The notes under the pieces are model-generated. The model ran no database searches. It was not told the origin of the DNA and was given only the letters and a program-made list of their open reading frames with translations. From a virus, in the IMG/VR virus record IMGVR_UViG_3300048833_000034, positions 1 to 43,955 of that record: 43,955 nucleotides of DNA; one strand, 5' to 3'. Below, piece after piece: positions 22,966 through 31,396 of the stretch (the first letter of the stretch is position 1; each line of letters starts with the position of its first letter). Made by a program: the position numbers and the translations under genes.

Positions 22966-23607
22966 CTAGAATTCTCCAGTTGAACTTCTGGTCTGGCCTT
23001 GAGCCGATCGACGTCGCTTTCGTGGTGCAGGTACTTGGTGGGTAGCGATGTTGTTTGACAAAGCCTTGCTGAAAATCTTTTCGTCTTGTGAAATGTCGGC
23101 GTCTGGGTTCTGACCAAGCTTGACATCGCGTCGGGCACCCAAGGCGACTGTTCGCTTCCACGGGTATGGGGTAGTAACGGTACCGGCGTTGTCCAGGATA
23201 GGAGCTCTCTTCTGGTAGCGGAAAGGAACGTCAACAGCTAGTGTGTCTTTGGTGTGTAGAATATAACGCTCATCGTCTGAGTCTGTTGTAGTTATCCACA
23301 TAGCTTTATCGCCGTCAGTTACCTGATTTGAATCGTCTTCATAAATAGGGTCAAGTCTTACTTCGTCAACGCCAAACTTAGCGAATGACGGATGATTGTC
23401 GTCGTAGTTTGTAGGAAGAGTAGCTATGCCATTTGATATAGTAAGTGTAGCGTTAGCACGAGCAAAACGCCACGGGTGTGAGGCGTAGATTTCGTCTAGA
23501 GTAGACTGAATAAAATCTGCACGGGGAGCGGATGTCGTAGCGTTGACAGATCGTTCTCCAAGCAGATATGCGAGAGTTGTTAGTAATTGAGTTTGGTTTA
23601 AAGCCAT
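22966..23607 (-). CDS. Head-tail adaptor (gp11-like)
   Basis: 213 aa. The N-terminal helical part (QLLTTLAYLLGE; FIQSTLDEIYASHPWRFARANATL) is typical of tail tubular A/adaptor proteins, where a helical bundle contacts the portal. The C-terminal part is basic (APRKRRRSAQ). It starts inside the stop of the 124-aa gene and is followed immediately by the nozzle gene, as in T7-like tail modules. Family call from pattern and order. Confidence 0.7.
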   Translation of the reverse strand: MALNQTQLLTTLAYLLGERSVNATTSAPRADFIQSTLDEIYASHPWRFARANATLTISNGIATLPTNYDDNHPSFAKFGVDEVRLDPIYEDDSNQVTDGDKAMWITTTDSDDERYILHTKDTLAVDVPFRYQKRAPILDNAGTVTTPYPWKRTVALGARRDVKLGQNPDADISQDEKIFSKALSNNIATHQVPAPRKRRRSAQGQTRSSTGEF

Positions 23608-23981
23608 TAGTAGTTCCTAGCTATGCGATATTCGGGGAAGGCGTCGTAGAGTTGCTTTCCAATTAGTGCTTCTAATCCCTTATTCTTGCCACTCATCTCG
23701 ATCCTTAGTTCTGGGTCAAGCTTCATCATGCTAGTAAGAACAGGGCCATACAACTTCATTGTGTTTCGCATAGTTCCTGACTTAGATGAGGCAAACTTGT
23801 TTTCGGTCTTTTGTCTAAGTTCTTTACAGGCTTGAGCAAACTCGGCTTCGTCTTCTACCAACCAGGGCTTGAGTTCAAGAGTTAGCTTCTTGATAAGACG
23901 CCACTTTTCTGGGCGGTCTGCTTTCTCGATTCTCTCTATTGCTTTTAAGTGTTTCTCTTTTTGTTCGGGCGTTAAGTCCAT
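23607..23981 (-). CDS. Hypothetical structural accessory protein
   Basis: 124 aa, helical and highly charged (EQKEKHLKAIERIEKADRPEKW). It lies between the major capsid gene and the adaptor with GGGGGGAGAAC upstream. Position suggests a head-completion or minor capsid protein. No family recognised. Confidence 0.65.
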   Translation of the reverse strand: MDLTPEQKEKHLKAIERIEKADRPEKWRLIKKLTLELKPWLVEDEAEFAQACKELRQKTENKFASSKSGTMRNTMKLYGPVLTSMMKLDPELRIEMSGKNKGLEALIGKQLYDAFPEYRIARNY

Positions 23982-24038
23982 ATTTAGTTCTCCCCCCTGA
24001 GCTCCGAAGAGCTCAGTCCGGGGAATTCTACTAACGGA

Positions 24039-24968
24039 TCAGAAGAATACAGAGCCTTGAGCGTTTGCAAGCTGGTTGCGTGACTCAACAGTTACTTCTT
24101 GGATAATTTGCTTAGCCGTAAAGTCGCCTGTTTCAGCAAGGTCTTTAGTGAATGGTCGGCGGTACCAAGCAGAACCCCAAGTATCTTCGACTAGTGAAAG
24201 TACGTCGAAACCAGGTGTTGCAGTTGTACCGTAGTCACCTGAACGTGTAACGTGTCGGTGAGGGAACAGCTTGACCATCTTAGCTGCGTCTGACTGATAC
24301 ACATCAACTGCGTTAATCAGACGGCGATCCTTAAGATCGACATTTTTTGTAGCTCCAGCTGTGAAAGCTGAGATACGACGCTTACCCTTCATTGAAGAGT
24401 AGACGGCATCAGAACTAGCACCTTGGTTCCACTGAGCTTCGAACATATCGTTTAGGATAGTTTCAGTTAGTGAAACACCAGAGTAGTTTGATGTGTTAGT
24501 TGTAATCCAGCTCTTAACACCACGCATACGTCGTGCAGATGCGGCTGTGTTTGAAGCTACACCAGAAGCGATAGTACCGCGGATGAACGCAAGTTCTGTA
24601 TCGTTCTTAAGGGCTTTCATTTTCTTAACTAACTCACGGCTCATTCTTTTGCCTGAAACCCTCTTGAGGTTATCAGCGTTTTCTGAACCAGTGACCTTAG
24701 CAGTTTTACTAAGGATTTGGGTGACGTTTTGCGGACGAGTTGGGTCGTTTGATACGTCTGCTGGTGCTTCTGCACCTTCGCCTTGAGCGTTGTCGCCAAC
24801 AGCTTCAAGTGTATCAATTGTCCATTCGTGTAACGTGTTATTTGCAGGACCCTGCATGATTCCGTTAAGCAACTGGTTGTCAGTTGGCTCAAGCATGTTC
24901 ATAGCGTCAAGCAATGATTCACGTCGTGCAACGTCGGGATAGGTATATACATAACCACCTACGGCCAT
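24039..24968 (-). CDS. Major capsid protein, SU10/DUF5309-like
   Basis: 309 aa. The N-terminal pattern YTYPDVARRESLLDAMNMLEP, followed by LHEWTIDTLEAVGDNAQGEG (both quoted in part) and later KRMSRELVKKMKALKNDTELAFIRG matches DUF5309 capsid proteins of the SU10-like group, an HK97 fold. The order scaffold, capsid, head-completion, adaptor, nozzle supports the call. AAGGAAT precedes the ATG. It is the shell protein made in large amounts. Confidence 0.85.
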   Translation of the reverse strand: MAVGGYVYTYPDVARRESLLDAMNMLEPTDNQLLNGIMQGPANNTLHEWTIDTLEAVGDNAQGEGAEAPADVSNDPTRPQNVTQILSKTAKVTGSENADNLKRVSGKRMSRELVKKMKALKNDTELAFIRGTIASGVASNTAASARRMRGVKSWITTNTSNYSGVSLTETILNDMFEAQWNQGASSDAVYSSMKGKRRISAFTAGATKNVDLKDRRLINAVDVYQSDAAKMVKLFPHRHVTRSGDYGTTATPGFDVLSLVEDTWGSAWYRRPFTKDLAETGDFTAKQIIQEVTVESRNQLANAQGSVFF

Positions 24969-25011
24969 AATTTAATTCCTTTGATTAAGTGTTTGTTTTG
25001 ATTTAGAGTCT

Positions 25012-25857
25012 CTAGACTTTGCCATCTTCTTGCCATTGATCCATCAGTTCCTCGAAGGCACTGTCGTCGTTGGCTTTTAGGCGTTTGTCAAGATTATCGG
25101 CTTTACTTGTATCAGGTTTTACCTGGGTAGCACCGGTCTCAACTGCAGCATTTTTCTGGATAGTAATGGATGCTTTAGTGCTATTAACACCTGCGGCCTT
25201 ACTTTCGGCAGCGACTTTATCAATCTCTGCTCGGACACCGTTAGCGGCGTCAACCATATCCTGGGGATCATTTGATGATAGAAGTGTGTTCCTAAGCATC
25301 TTCTGTAATCCTTCGTTATCCTTTACTTCTGGCAATACTCTTTCCACCTCGGCGAACGCAACTTCGAGAACCTGATCGTTGTATTGATTAAGTTTGCTCT
25401 TATATTCTGTTCTGGCTTCGAGATAGTCAGCATACGCCTCAAGGTCTACTTTACCGTCTGCGTCTGGCTCTGGAGGAAGAATTTCTTTATCCTCTGGTGC
25501 GGTTGGCAGATTGGCGGTCCAGTCTACTGCGTCTGTTTTTGTTTCTTGTGAAGGTTCTTCTGCCGGAGCTTCGGTTGTTTGAACTTCTGGCTCATCCGTA
25601 GCTGGAACTGGTAGTCGGGAAAAGTCCTGAGTGTCTAGTCCGTCTGCGTTGTCACCTGTGGGTTCATCGTCTACTGCTTCGTCTTTTGTTTGTTTTGGGG
25701 GATGTGTGTTTTGTGGGCCGGTTGCTCCTGTAGCTGCAGGGTCGCTTGCGGCTTTGTCGCTTTGTCCGCGACTGGTGTAAAGTTCGTGATTAGTTTTTGC
25801 AACTTCTTCGAATACACCATCTGGAACGTTTTCGTTCCCTTGTTCATTGGGTTCCAT
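25012..25857 (-). CDS. Capsid scaffold protein (probable)
   Basis: 281 aa, strongly acidic and low-complexity (EAVDDEPTGDNADGLD; PAEEPSQETKTDAVDW), with helical stretches at about 135-190 and the C terminus. Directly upstream of the major capsid gene, it has the composition and place of a phage scaffolding protein that templates the procapsid and is then lost. GGAGAC precedes the ATG. Confidence 0.75.
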   Translation of the reverse strand: MEPNEQGNENVPDGVFEEVAKTNHELYTSRGQSDKAASDPAATGATGPQNTHPPKQTKDEAVDDEPTGDNADGLDTQDFSRLPVPATDEPEVQTTEAPAEEPSQETKTDAVDWTANLPTAPEDKEILPPEPDADGKVDLEAYADYLEARTEYKSKLNQYNDQVLEVAFAEVERVLPEVKDNEGLQKMLRNTLLSSNDPQDMVDAANGVRAEIDKVAAESKAAGVNSTKASITIQKNAAVETGATQVKPDTSKADNLDKRLKANDDSAFEELMDQWQEDGKV

Positions 25858-25884
25858 TTTGTCTCCATGTAAGCTATAAAAGCC

Positions 25885-26133
25885 TTACGTAATGTTTTTA
25901 TTTTTCGCCGGTAGGATATAAAACCCGACACCACATTTGTAATTCGCGCAACCGTGATATACGGCGTCCCCGATTGTGTCATCGAGATCAGCAACGAGAT
26001 TTTCGTGCTTGCACTTAGTGTCGTTAATAGGACGTTGTTCATCCATCTTAACGATCTGCGGTCGCATTAGAATGTTGTCTACGATCGCTTCATTTAGATC
26101 ATTAGTGGTATTATAACTCATTTCCTCTGACAT
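25885..26133 (-). CDS. Small putative zinc-binding protein
   Basis: 82 aa. A C-x-H pair (CKHEN) and a C-x4-C pair (CANYKC) could bind one zinc ion. The N-terminal half is acidic. It lies between the scaffold and the 107-aa gene in the head operon. Function unknown. An internal ATG four codons in has a closer Shine-Dalgarno-like GAGG, so the start may be slightly downstream. Confidence 0.6.
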   Translation of the reverse strand: MSEEMSYNTTNDLNEAIVDNILMRPQIVKMDEQRPINDTKCKHENLVADLDDTIGDAVYHGCANYKCGVGFYILPAKNKNIT

Positions 26134-26143
26134 GTCAACAACT

Positions 26144-26467
26144 TTATTCTTCTACTTCTAGTTTTTCAATAAGCTTAGCTTTGCGTTGCGGGCTTGCGGC
26201 CACCTGCATCATCTTTAAAATTCGTTTATATGCCAATAGGTCAGATAGTGCTATGTTGTAGCCGACTTGATCTTTGCGGTACTTCTCGGAGGTAATTTCT
26301 CGGGTGATTCGAGTAATCTCGGCAGTAGCTAGTTTAACCCATAGCTTGCCTGAGGCCGTGTCGAAAAAGCCTTCTGCGGCTACTGCTTCCCGTAATTGCT
26401 CCTCATATATCTCTGTTTCTCTATTCGGTTGGTTGAGAGCTTCCTGCTCCCGCTGGTGATTGTCCAT
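26144..26467 (-). CDS. Hypothetical helical protein after the portal
   Basis: 107 aa from the ATG at 26467 with CAGGAGAA upstream; it overlaps the portal end by 47 bases. Charged and helical throughout (KLATAEITRITREITSEKYRKDQ quoted in part). Its place after the portal would suit a head-completion or minor capsid protein. No family recognised. Confidence 0.65.
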   Translation of the reverse strand: MDNHQREQEALNQPNRETEIYEEQLREAVAAEGFFDTASGKLWVKLATAEITRITREITSEKYRKDQVGYNIALSDLLAYKRILKMMQVAASPQRKAKLIEKLEVEE

Positions 26468-28394
26468 CAAATTCTCCTGGTATTACTGGGTTCTCTGCCT
26501 GGGCTTGTCTAAGGCCAGCTTCGGCGGCTTGTGTCACCATATCGGTATCGTGCATAGCTGAAGGCTGTAGTCCATACATTTCTTCAATCTGTGACTTGAC
26601 ATCAGATGGCGCATCTTTGTAACTAAAGTTTAAGTATTCTTTTGTGTTGTCTGGCTCTTCCTCTTGAGGTATTTCTACGGTAGAGTCTAGAAGGTATCGG
26701 TTGAAGTCCTTCTTAGAATACAGTTCGGCAGAATCCTCAAGCATCTCGTGGAAGTTGAGTCTAGGTATATCGCTCATGTCTTTGAAGATCATAGCTTGGT
26801 CCATGGCGGCTTTTTGGAAGGATATAACTTCCTGCGTGAACTGAGAGTTCATATCCCGCTTTTCAGCCTTAGATAGCGGAGTCATAGAGTCATCGTCAAT
26901 GTCAAGCTTGATTTCACCTTGGTAATCACTCGGGACTACTAGGTCTGGGACTTCTTTACCGCCAGTGACTCTACGGATCTCGCTAGGTTCGTCTGCAAAC
27001 TGAGCTAGGTTTGATACCCAGATTTGACCGACTACACGCATAGACTGCTTGAAGTTGTCTCGGAAGAATCCAATCTTTGTCGTAGCGGCTTCAGTGATTG
27101 TTCTAACACCGTATGCGGTACCCTGTGTTTTATCTGTCTTAGAATCTGGTACGCCGGATGCGTAGTTTGAGAAGGTTGCGTTTTCAACACCCTTTTCTAG
27201 AACTTGTAGAACTACAGAAAGCTGTTGCGGGTTTGGTTCTGGGAACTTGAACTGAGTAGGTTTCTCGCCTGTATAGGTGATTTCTCCGCCCGGTTCAATT
27301 ATGAAATCGTTGGTCAGCGATCCGTCTTCGTACATCAACATAGACTCAATAGATAAGTTCCAGTTGTCTAGGTAGTGATTGAACAGATCGTTGGTTGCAC
27401 TTTGCATAGTGCGGTTATTTTCAAACAGTGATTCACCAAATGGTGAGAATGATCTGCGACGACAGTAGAAGGGGACGAGAGGATAGAAGTCGTGCCAATA
27501 TGGCTTAGATCTAGTTCGGATTTCAACCCAAGGGGTTTCTTCGGCATCACCACTTTGTCCTTCGGCGTAAGTAGTAAGATAAATACCGTCCTCACAACGT
27601 TCGTAACATTCATAGTACGTTACAAGCTCAACGCTTTCATCTACGATGACCTGCTCATTCACAATCCTATTTCGGGAAATGTTGTAAAGGTCTTTGTCGT
27701 CCGAGCGGAACTTAGTGTCGACCTTATCGAGGTTCTTATATATACCACTTTTGTTCATGTCTACAAGTGTTGATTCGCCACGGATGATCAGGTACGGAAT
27801 CTTGAAGAAGCTGGCTCCAGCGGCAGGAAATACGTTATAGAAGTTAACGCCTTCGAAACCGTTATGGCCTGTGAGGGTTTTCTTAACTACCACGTTCTCG
27901 TTGTCCATCAGCCCTTGGTCGTCAAATTGGCGAGCATAGCTCTTCTTCTCTTCAAATACCCAAGGTGCGTAAGCGTAGCCTGTTCCTGCTACAACTGCAT
28001 CTACTAAAGGATCAAAGACTCGGAGTTTCATTGGCTCTTCGTCTCCACCTACGTAGTCGGCGTGTAGTTTAGCCTCAATCCTGCGTTGGCGTTCTTCGAC
28101 ACCTTCAGCTAGTTTAAAGTTCAGTGTCTCGTCATCTATCTCTAGTTCGTTCTGGATGCTAACATTAAACAGGGGAACGACGTCTGACATTCTGGCAATA
28201 AGATCCCAAGCTTTGCCGGCTAATACTGGTACATATACTTTCGACTTCCAAGGACTAATCTTAGTGGTATTCTGTACGGCATACATAATGTCATAGTATT
28301 TTTGAGCGTTTTCAAACATCGGTGCCAATGCTTGCTTACGATTCTCAAATCGCTGTTGCCAAACGGCAGCTGACTTCTTATCTGTTTTTGTCAT
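26421..28394 (-). CDS. Portal protein
   Basis: 657 aa from the ATG at 28394, with AAGGAAAA upstream. It has the podovirus portal pattern: an N-terminal helical part with WKSKVYVPVLAGKAWDLIARM, a middle beta-rich part, the conserved YPLVPFYCRRR...FGESLFE segment, a long helix with NDLFNHYLDNW, and later SKTDKTQGTAYGVRTITEA. It forms the dodecameric ring through which DNA enters, binding the terminase at 33.5-34.9 kb. The C-terminal tail is acidic and Gln/Ala-rich. It has its own promoter at 28448-28476. Confidence 0.85.
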   Translation of the reverse strand: MTKTDKKSAAVWQQRFENRKQALAPMFENAQKYYDIMYAVQNTTKISPWKSKVYVPVLAGKAWDLIARMSDVVPLFNVSIQNELEIDDETLNFKLAEGVEERQRRIEAKLHADYVGGDEEPMKLRVFDPLVDAVVAGTGYAYAPWVFEEKKSYARQFDDQGLMDNENVVVKKTLTGHNGFEGVNFYNVFPAAGASFFKIPYLIIRGESTLVDMNKSGIYKNLDKVDTKFRSDDKDLYNISRNRIVNEQVIVDESVELVTYYECYERCEDGIYLTTYAEGQSGDAEETPWVEIRTRSKPYWHDFYPLVPFYCRRRSFSPFGESLFENNRTMQSATNDLFNHYLDNWNLSIESMLMYEDGSLTNDFIIEPGGEITYTGEKPTQFKFPEPNPQQLSVVLQVLEKGVENATFSNYASGVPDSKTDKTQGTAYGVRTITEAATTKIGFFRDNFKQSMRVVGQIWVSNLAQFADEPSEIRRVTGGKEVPDLVVPSDYQGEIKLDIDDDSMTPLSKAEKRDMNSQFTQEVISFQKAAMDQAMIFKDMSDIPRLNFHEMLEDSAELYSKKDFNRYLLDSTVEIPQEEEPDNTKEYLNFSYKDAPSDVKSQIEEMYGLQPSAMHDTDMVTQAAEAGLRQAQAENPVIPGEFDGQSPAGAGSSQPTE

Positions 28395-28447
28395 CAATTT
28401 TCCTTGTTTTTGTTTTCCGAGAAATGGGTGTTGTATTCGTTACTCAC

Positions 28448-28476
28448 ATTATACCAAAAAAGTCAACTCTTGACAA
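28448..28476 (-). promoter_or_regulatory. Late promoter for the portal-capsid operon
   Basis: On the minus strand TTGTCA (28471-28476), a 17-nt spacer and TATAAT (28448-28453), preceded by TGG. It lies between the methyltransferase gene and the portal. Confidence 0.78.
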
Positions 28477-28478
28477 GT

Positions 28479-29168
28479 CTAGTTATATCTGACGTTAATC
28501 AGTTCGTTGTGAACTGCAAGCTCTTGAATACGCTCTTCACCTATTTCTTTATAGATGCTTGTTGCTTTTCTTACATTGCCATATTTGTTTGGGCGTTCGT
28601 AATCTTCTTTAGCGGTTGTATACAAACGGACGTGGCACTTATTAGCCTCGTCATCGGCTCCATAGTAAGGAGACTCAAAATCTGGGGTAGACACTAACAC
28701 CGAGCCTCCAGGTGCTAAGACTTTATCAATTAAACTAAGTACAAGTTGTACGTCTTCTACGTGCTCTATGATCTCAAAGAACGTCACAACATCAAACACT
28801 AGTCCTCGTTCGGCAAACTCACGGAGTCTATCTTCAATTCTTCCTTGGTAGAACTGAGCTTCCAGCCCATGCTTTTCAGCTCGTCTGGTTGCAAGGTCAA
28901 TACCGTCTTTGGTGAGGTCAACTCCCACCACGGGAATCTTGAGCTGGTCGCACACGGAAAGGGCGAAGGAGCCGTCCAGGCATCCAAGATCCAATAGGTT
29001 CTTAGGCGCAAGTTCCTCAACTTGGTCAAAGGCCCAGCCAAAACGCGGGATGACTTCATCGACTGTAAGACAGTTTTCTTCTGGGATTGGTTCAAAGTGG
29101 TGGTGTTCGTAGAACTTTTCATAATCGTTAATTTCATCAAATTGCGTTTCAACGTAATGTCCTATCAT
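28479..29168 (-). CDS. Class I SAM-dependent methyltransferase
   Basis: 229 aa. Rossmann methyltransferase with motif I NLLDLGCLDGSFAL (about 57-70), an acidic end of strand 2 (VVGVDLT), FDVVTFFEIIEHVEDV and an LAPGGSVLVSTPD strand. This is the type often paired with glycosyltransferases in glycan pathways, so it may methylate a sugar on the virion or host surface. It is coupled to the upstream glycosyltransferase half-gene by an ATGA overlap. Confidence 0.82.
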   Translation of the reverse strand: MIGHYVETQFDEINDYEKFYEHHHFEPIPEENCLTVDEVIPRFGWAFDQVEELAPKNLLDLGCLDGSFALSVCDQLKIPVVGVDLTKDGIDLATRRAEKHGLEAQFYQGRIEDRLREFAERGLVFDVVTFFEIIEHVEDVQLVLSLIDKVLAPGGSVLVSTPDFESPYYGADDEANKCHVRLYTTAKEDYERPNKYGNVRKATSIYKEIGEERIQELAVHNELINVRYN

Positions 29169-29728
29169 TTTATTTTAGCCTCGATCACTGCGTCCCACTG
29201 CTTGGCGACATCAGCCCAGTCAACGTTAGGTATGGGTGTCCCGGTCTTCTTCTCTTTTAAAGCTTCAACTACAGCCTTGATGAACTTCTCTTGCTGGTAC
29301 TCATCGGTGTATATCACTTTAGTTTTTATCTTTGTACCACATCGTACAGTTTCGTCAAGGGCACCTACGTTTGTAGTAACTGGATAGCAGCCAGCCTCTT
29401 GAGCTTTGAGAGCGGTGATGCAGTGAATCTCGGTGAACTCAGTCGGGTAAGCCCATACCTGAATTTCTTTCATGGCTTTTGCTAGCTTAGTGTGCGATAC
29501 CCGGCCATATACAGTAACGCCTTGGTCTGCCAGTTCAGCGAACATACGCTCCATTCGGTCATAGAAATCGTCTTCACCCTGAAGGCCAACCCACGACTCC
29601 CAACCATAATATACAGACAGTGTCGCGTCGGGCACTGCCTGACGGATAGCGGGCCACATTTTGAGCAAACACTCAAGCCCTCTGTAGTAAGCACTGAAAT
29701 ATCCAACACTATTCTCCTTTTTAGTCAT
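29165..29728 (-). CDS. Glycosyltransferase GT-B C-terminal half (split gene)
   Basis: 187 aa that begins in the middle of a GT4-type fold: SVGYFSAYYRGLECLLKMWP and ATLSVYYGWESW are the first strand and helix of the nucleotide-sugar-binding C domain, and the donor site EFTEIHCITALKAQEAGCYP is present. The matching N domain is the end of the protein at 31393-33042. GroEL and a 36-aa gene lie between. It starts within the groEL stop (8-base overlap) with GGAGAAGGA upstream, so it is translated separately and must assemble with the N half, or is inactive. Confidence 0.8.
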   Translation of the reverse strand: MTKKENSVGYFSAYYRGLECLLKMWPAIRQAVPDATLSVYYGWESWVGLQGEDDFYDRMERMFAELADQGVTVYGRVSHTKLAKAMKEIQVWAYPTEFTEIHCITALKAQEAGCYPVTTNVGALDETVRCGTKIKTKVIYTDEYQQEKFIKAVVEALKEKKTGTPIPNVDWADVAKQWDAVIEAKIK

Positions 29729-31289
29729 CGTCCTTCTCCAAATCTTCTTTCTCTTTTTTGTTTGTAATCAATACCCCGGTAGTCAGGACTGAGCCGGCAA
29801 CCGATACAGCGTTTGTGATAGCTTGTTTAATTACCATAGTAGGGTCTATGATCCCATGTTCTTTTAGGTCAACCAAACTACCGTCTCCGAGTACATCAAA
29901 GCCCTTGCCGAAGTCCTGTAGCTCGTCTAGCTTTTGACCAGATCTTAGACCTGCGTTCTTCATTAGAACCTTGAACGGACTCAATAGAGCTTCTTTTAAT
30001 AGCCTGTGGCCGTCTGAGAGCTCCTCTAAGCGTCTTGAGATCTCAACATAGGTAGTAGCACCTCCTGGCACTATTCCGTCCTTTAGAGCGGCTTCTGTTG
30101 CCGCAACCGCATCGTCTACCAAGTACTTGCGTTCTTCAGCTTCCATTTCAGTGTTTCCACCAACATGGATTTGCCCGACCTTAGCGCGAAGCTGGCCGAT
30201 ACGTTTTTCAATCTTACTCTTATCAAACTGGCCTTTAGTAGCTTCTAGCTTGGACTCGAGGTTCTTAATGTACTCGTCTACATTAGATCCACCAGTTATA
30301 ACAGTTTCGCCGTGGGTTATGATGATCTCCTCACAGGTGCCTAAGTCTGCTATTGACAAATCAGATATATTCTTAGGTAGTGAGTTTCCTACGGCTTCAG
30401 TGCCGGTGATAGCAGCTAAGTCTTTCATCAACTCTACCCTGTTCTCTCCAAAGCCAGGTGCCTTTACGCCAATAACCTGGAAGTCCTGTTGCATACTCCT
30501 TAGAGCTTTTTCTAGCATGTCTGCTTTGAAGTCGTCACAGACTATTACTAGACAATCTTTTCCGTCTTCGTAAAGAGCAGGGGCTAGTTCTGCAATATCT
30601 TTAGCTGTTATGGTTTGGTGGGCAACCAAGACGACGGGATTCTTGATAGTAGTACTTTGTGTGCGAGCGTCGGTAATCTGCATTGGATTGATAAACCCTC
30701 GATCCATTGTGTAACCTTCTACAATCTCGTATTCGATTACTGGCTTGGTCCCGATCTCAACAACAACCATTCCATCTTTGCCAAGTACGTGGTACATGTG
30801 CCCAACTTCTCGGCCGATGTCTGCGTTCTCACTAGATATAGTTGCAACCTCTTGAGTCTCTTTTTCGGTAGTAACTGGTAGTGTTAGATCCTTTAATTCT
30901 TCCAAAGCGGCTTCAGAAGCAACGTCAAGTTCCCTACGGAGAACCATAGGGTTCATGCCCTTCTTGATGAGTTCGATGCCTTTGTCCATTAAGTGATAGG
31001 CCAGAATCGTACTCGTGGTGGTACCGTCCCCGACGTTATCATTTGTTTTGCTCGAGCTGGCTTTAATCATTTCAATACCAACCTGAGCACCCAAACTAGC
31101 ACCTTCTACGTTTTCGATAGACTTAGCTACAGTTACGCCATCGTGTGTAACAATAGGTTCGCCGAAGGCCTGGATAACGCCATTTTGACCTTTTGGCCCG
31201 AGGGTTGTTGACACGGCTTCATATAGGAGACGTGCACCCTCAAGTAGTTGTTCTTTGGCTTCTTCGCCTGTAATTATTTGTTTTTTCAT
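29721..31289 (-). CDS. groL: GroEL-type chaperonin
   Basis: 522 aa, full-length group I chaperonin: D50 in THDGVTVAK, NDNVGDGTTT (about 82-91) of the ATP site, LVDDAVAATEAAL and GIVPGGATTY near the C terminus. The usual Gly-Gly-Met tail is replaced by a charged KEKEDLEKDDD end. No GroES is encoded in the window. Phage GroEL can help fold capsid or other late proteins, and single-ring phage chaperonins without GroES are known. The start overlaps the stop of the 36-aa gene. Its insertion between two halves of a glycosyltransferase suggests a later arrival. Confidence 0.95.
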   Translation of the reverse strand: MKKQIITGEEAKEQLLEGARLLYEAVSTTLGPKGQNGVIQAFGEPIVTHDGVTVAKSIENVEGASLGAQVGIEMIKASSSKTNDNVGDGTTTSTILAYHLMDKGIELIKKGMNPMVLRRELDVASEAALEELKDLTLPVTTEKETQEVATISSENADIGREVGHMYHVLGKDGMVVVEIGTKPVIEYEIVEGYTMDRGFINPMQITDARTQSTTIKNPVVLVAHQTITAKDIAELAPALYEDGKDCLVIVCDDFKADMLEKALRSMQQDFQVIGVKAPGFGENRVELMKDLAAITGTEAVGNSLPKNISDLSIADLGTCEEIIITHGETVITGGSNVDEYIKNLESKLEATKGQFDKSKIEKRIGQLRAKVGQIHVGGNTEMEAEERKYLVDDAVAATEAALKDGIVPGGATTYVEISRRLEELSDGHRLLKEALLSPFKVLMKNAGLRSGQKLDELQDFGKGFDVLGDGSLVDLKEHGIIDPTMVIKQAITNAVSVAGSVLTTGVLITNKKEKEDLEKDDD

Positions 31290-31396
31290 TGACCCAGCTC
31301 CGTCCAGTTATTCATTTGTGTATTCCAGTAGAAAACTACGCCGGCTTCATCTAGGCCGTAGAGTTCTGTGTCTGTGGCTGTTATCTGTACTATCAT
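31286..31396 (-). CDS. 36-aa protein coupled to groEL
   Basis: Between the glycosyltransferase N half and groEL, with ATGA overlaps at both ends and AAAGGAG 10 bases upstream of its ATG. The sequence MIVQITATDTELYGLDE then VVFYWNTQMNNWTELG looks like a small beta-hairpin unit of the type found in beta-propeller or surface proteins (a W-N-T...N-W-T-E-L strand pair). It seems to have come in with groEL. Not a GroES: no mobile-loop or OB-fold features and far too short. Confidence 0.6.
   Translation of the reverse strand: MIVQITATDTELYGLDEAGVVFYWNTQMNNWTELGQ

Noticed and set aside
29721-31396. Intron or intein splitting the glycosyltransferase
   Set aside because: The inserted piece is two ordinary genes with their own starts, stops and ribosome sites. 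No splicing motifs are seen, and the halves start and stop cleanly.
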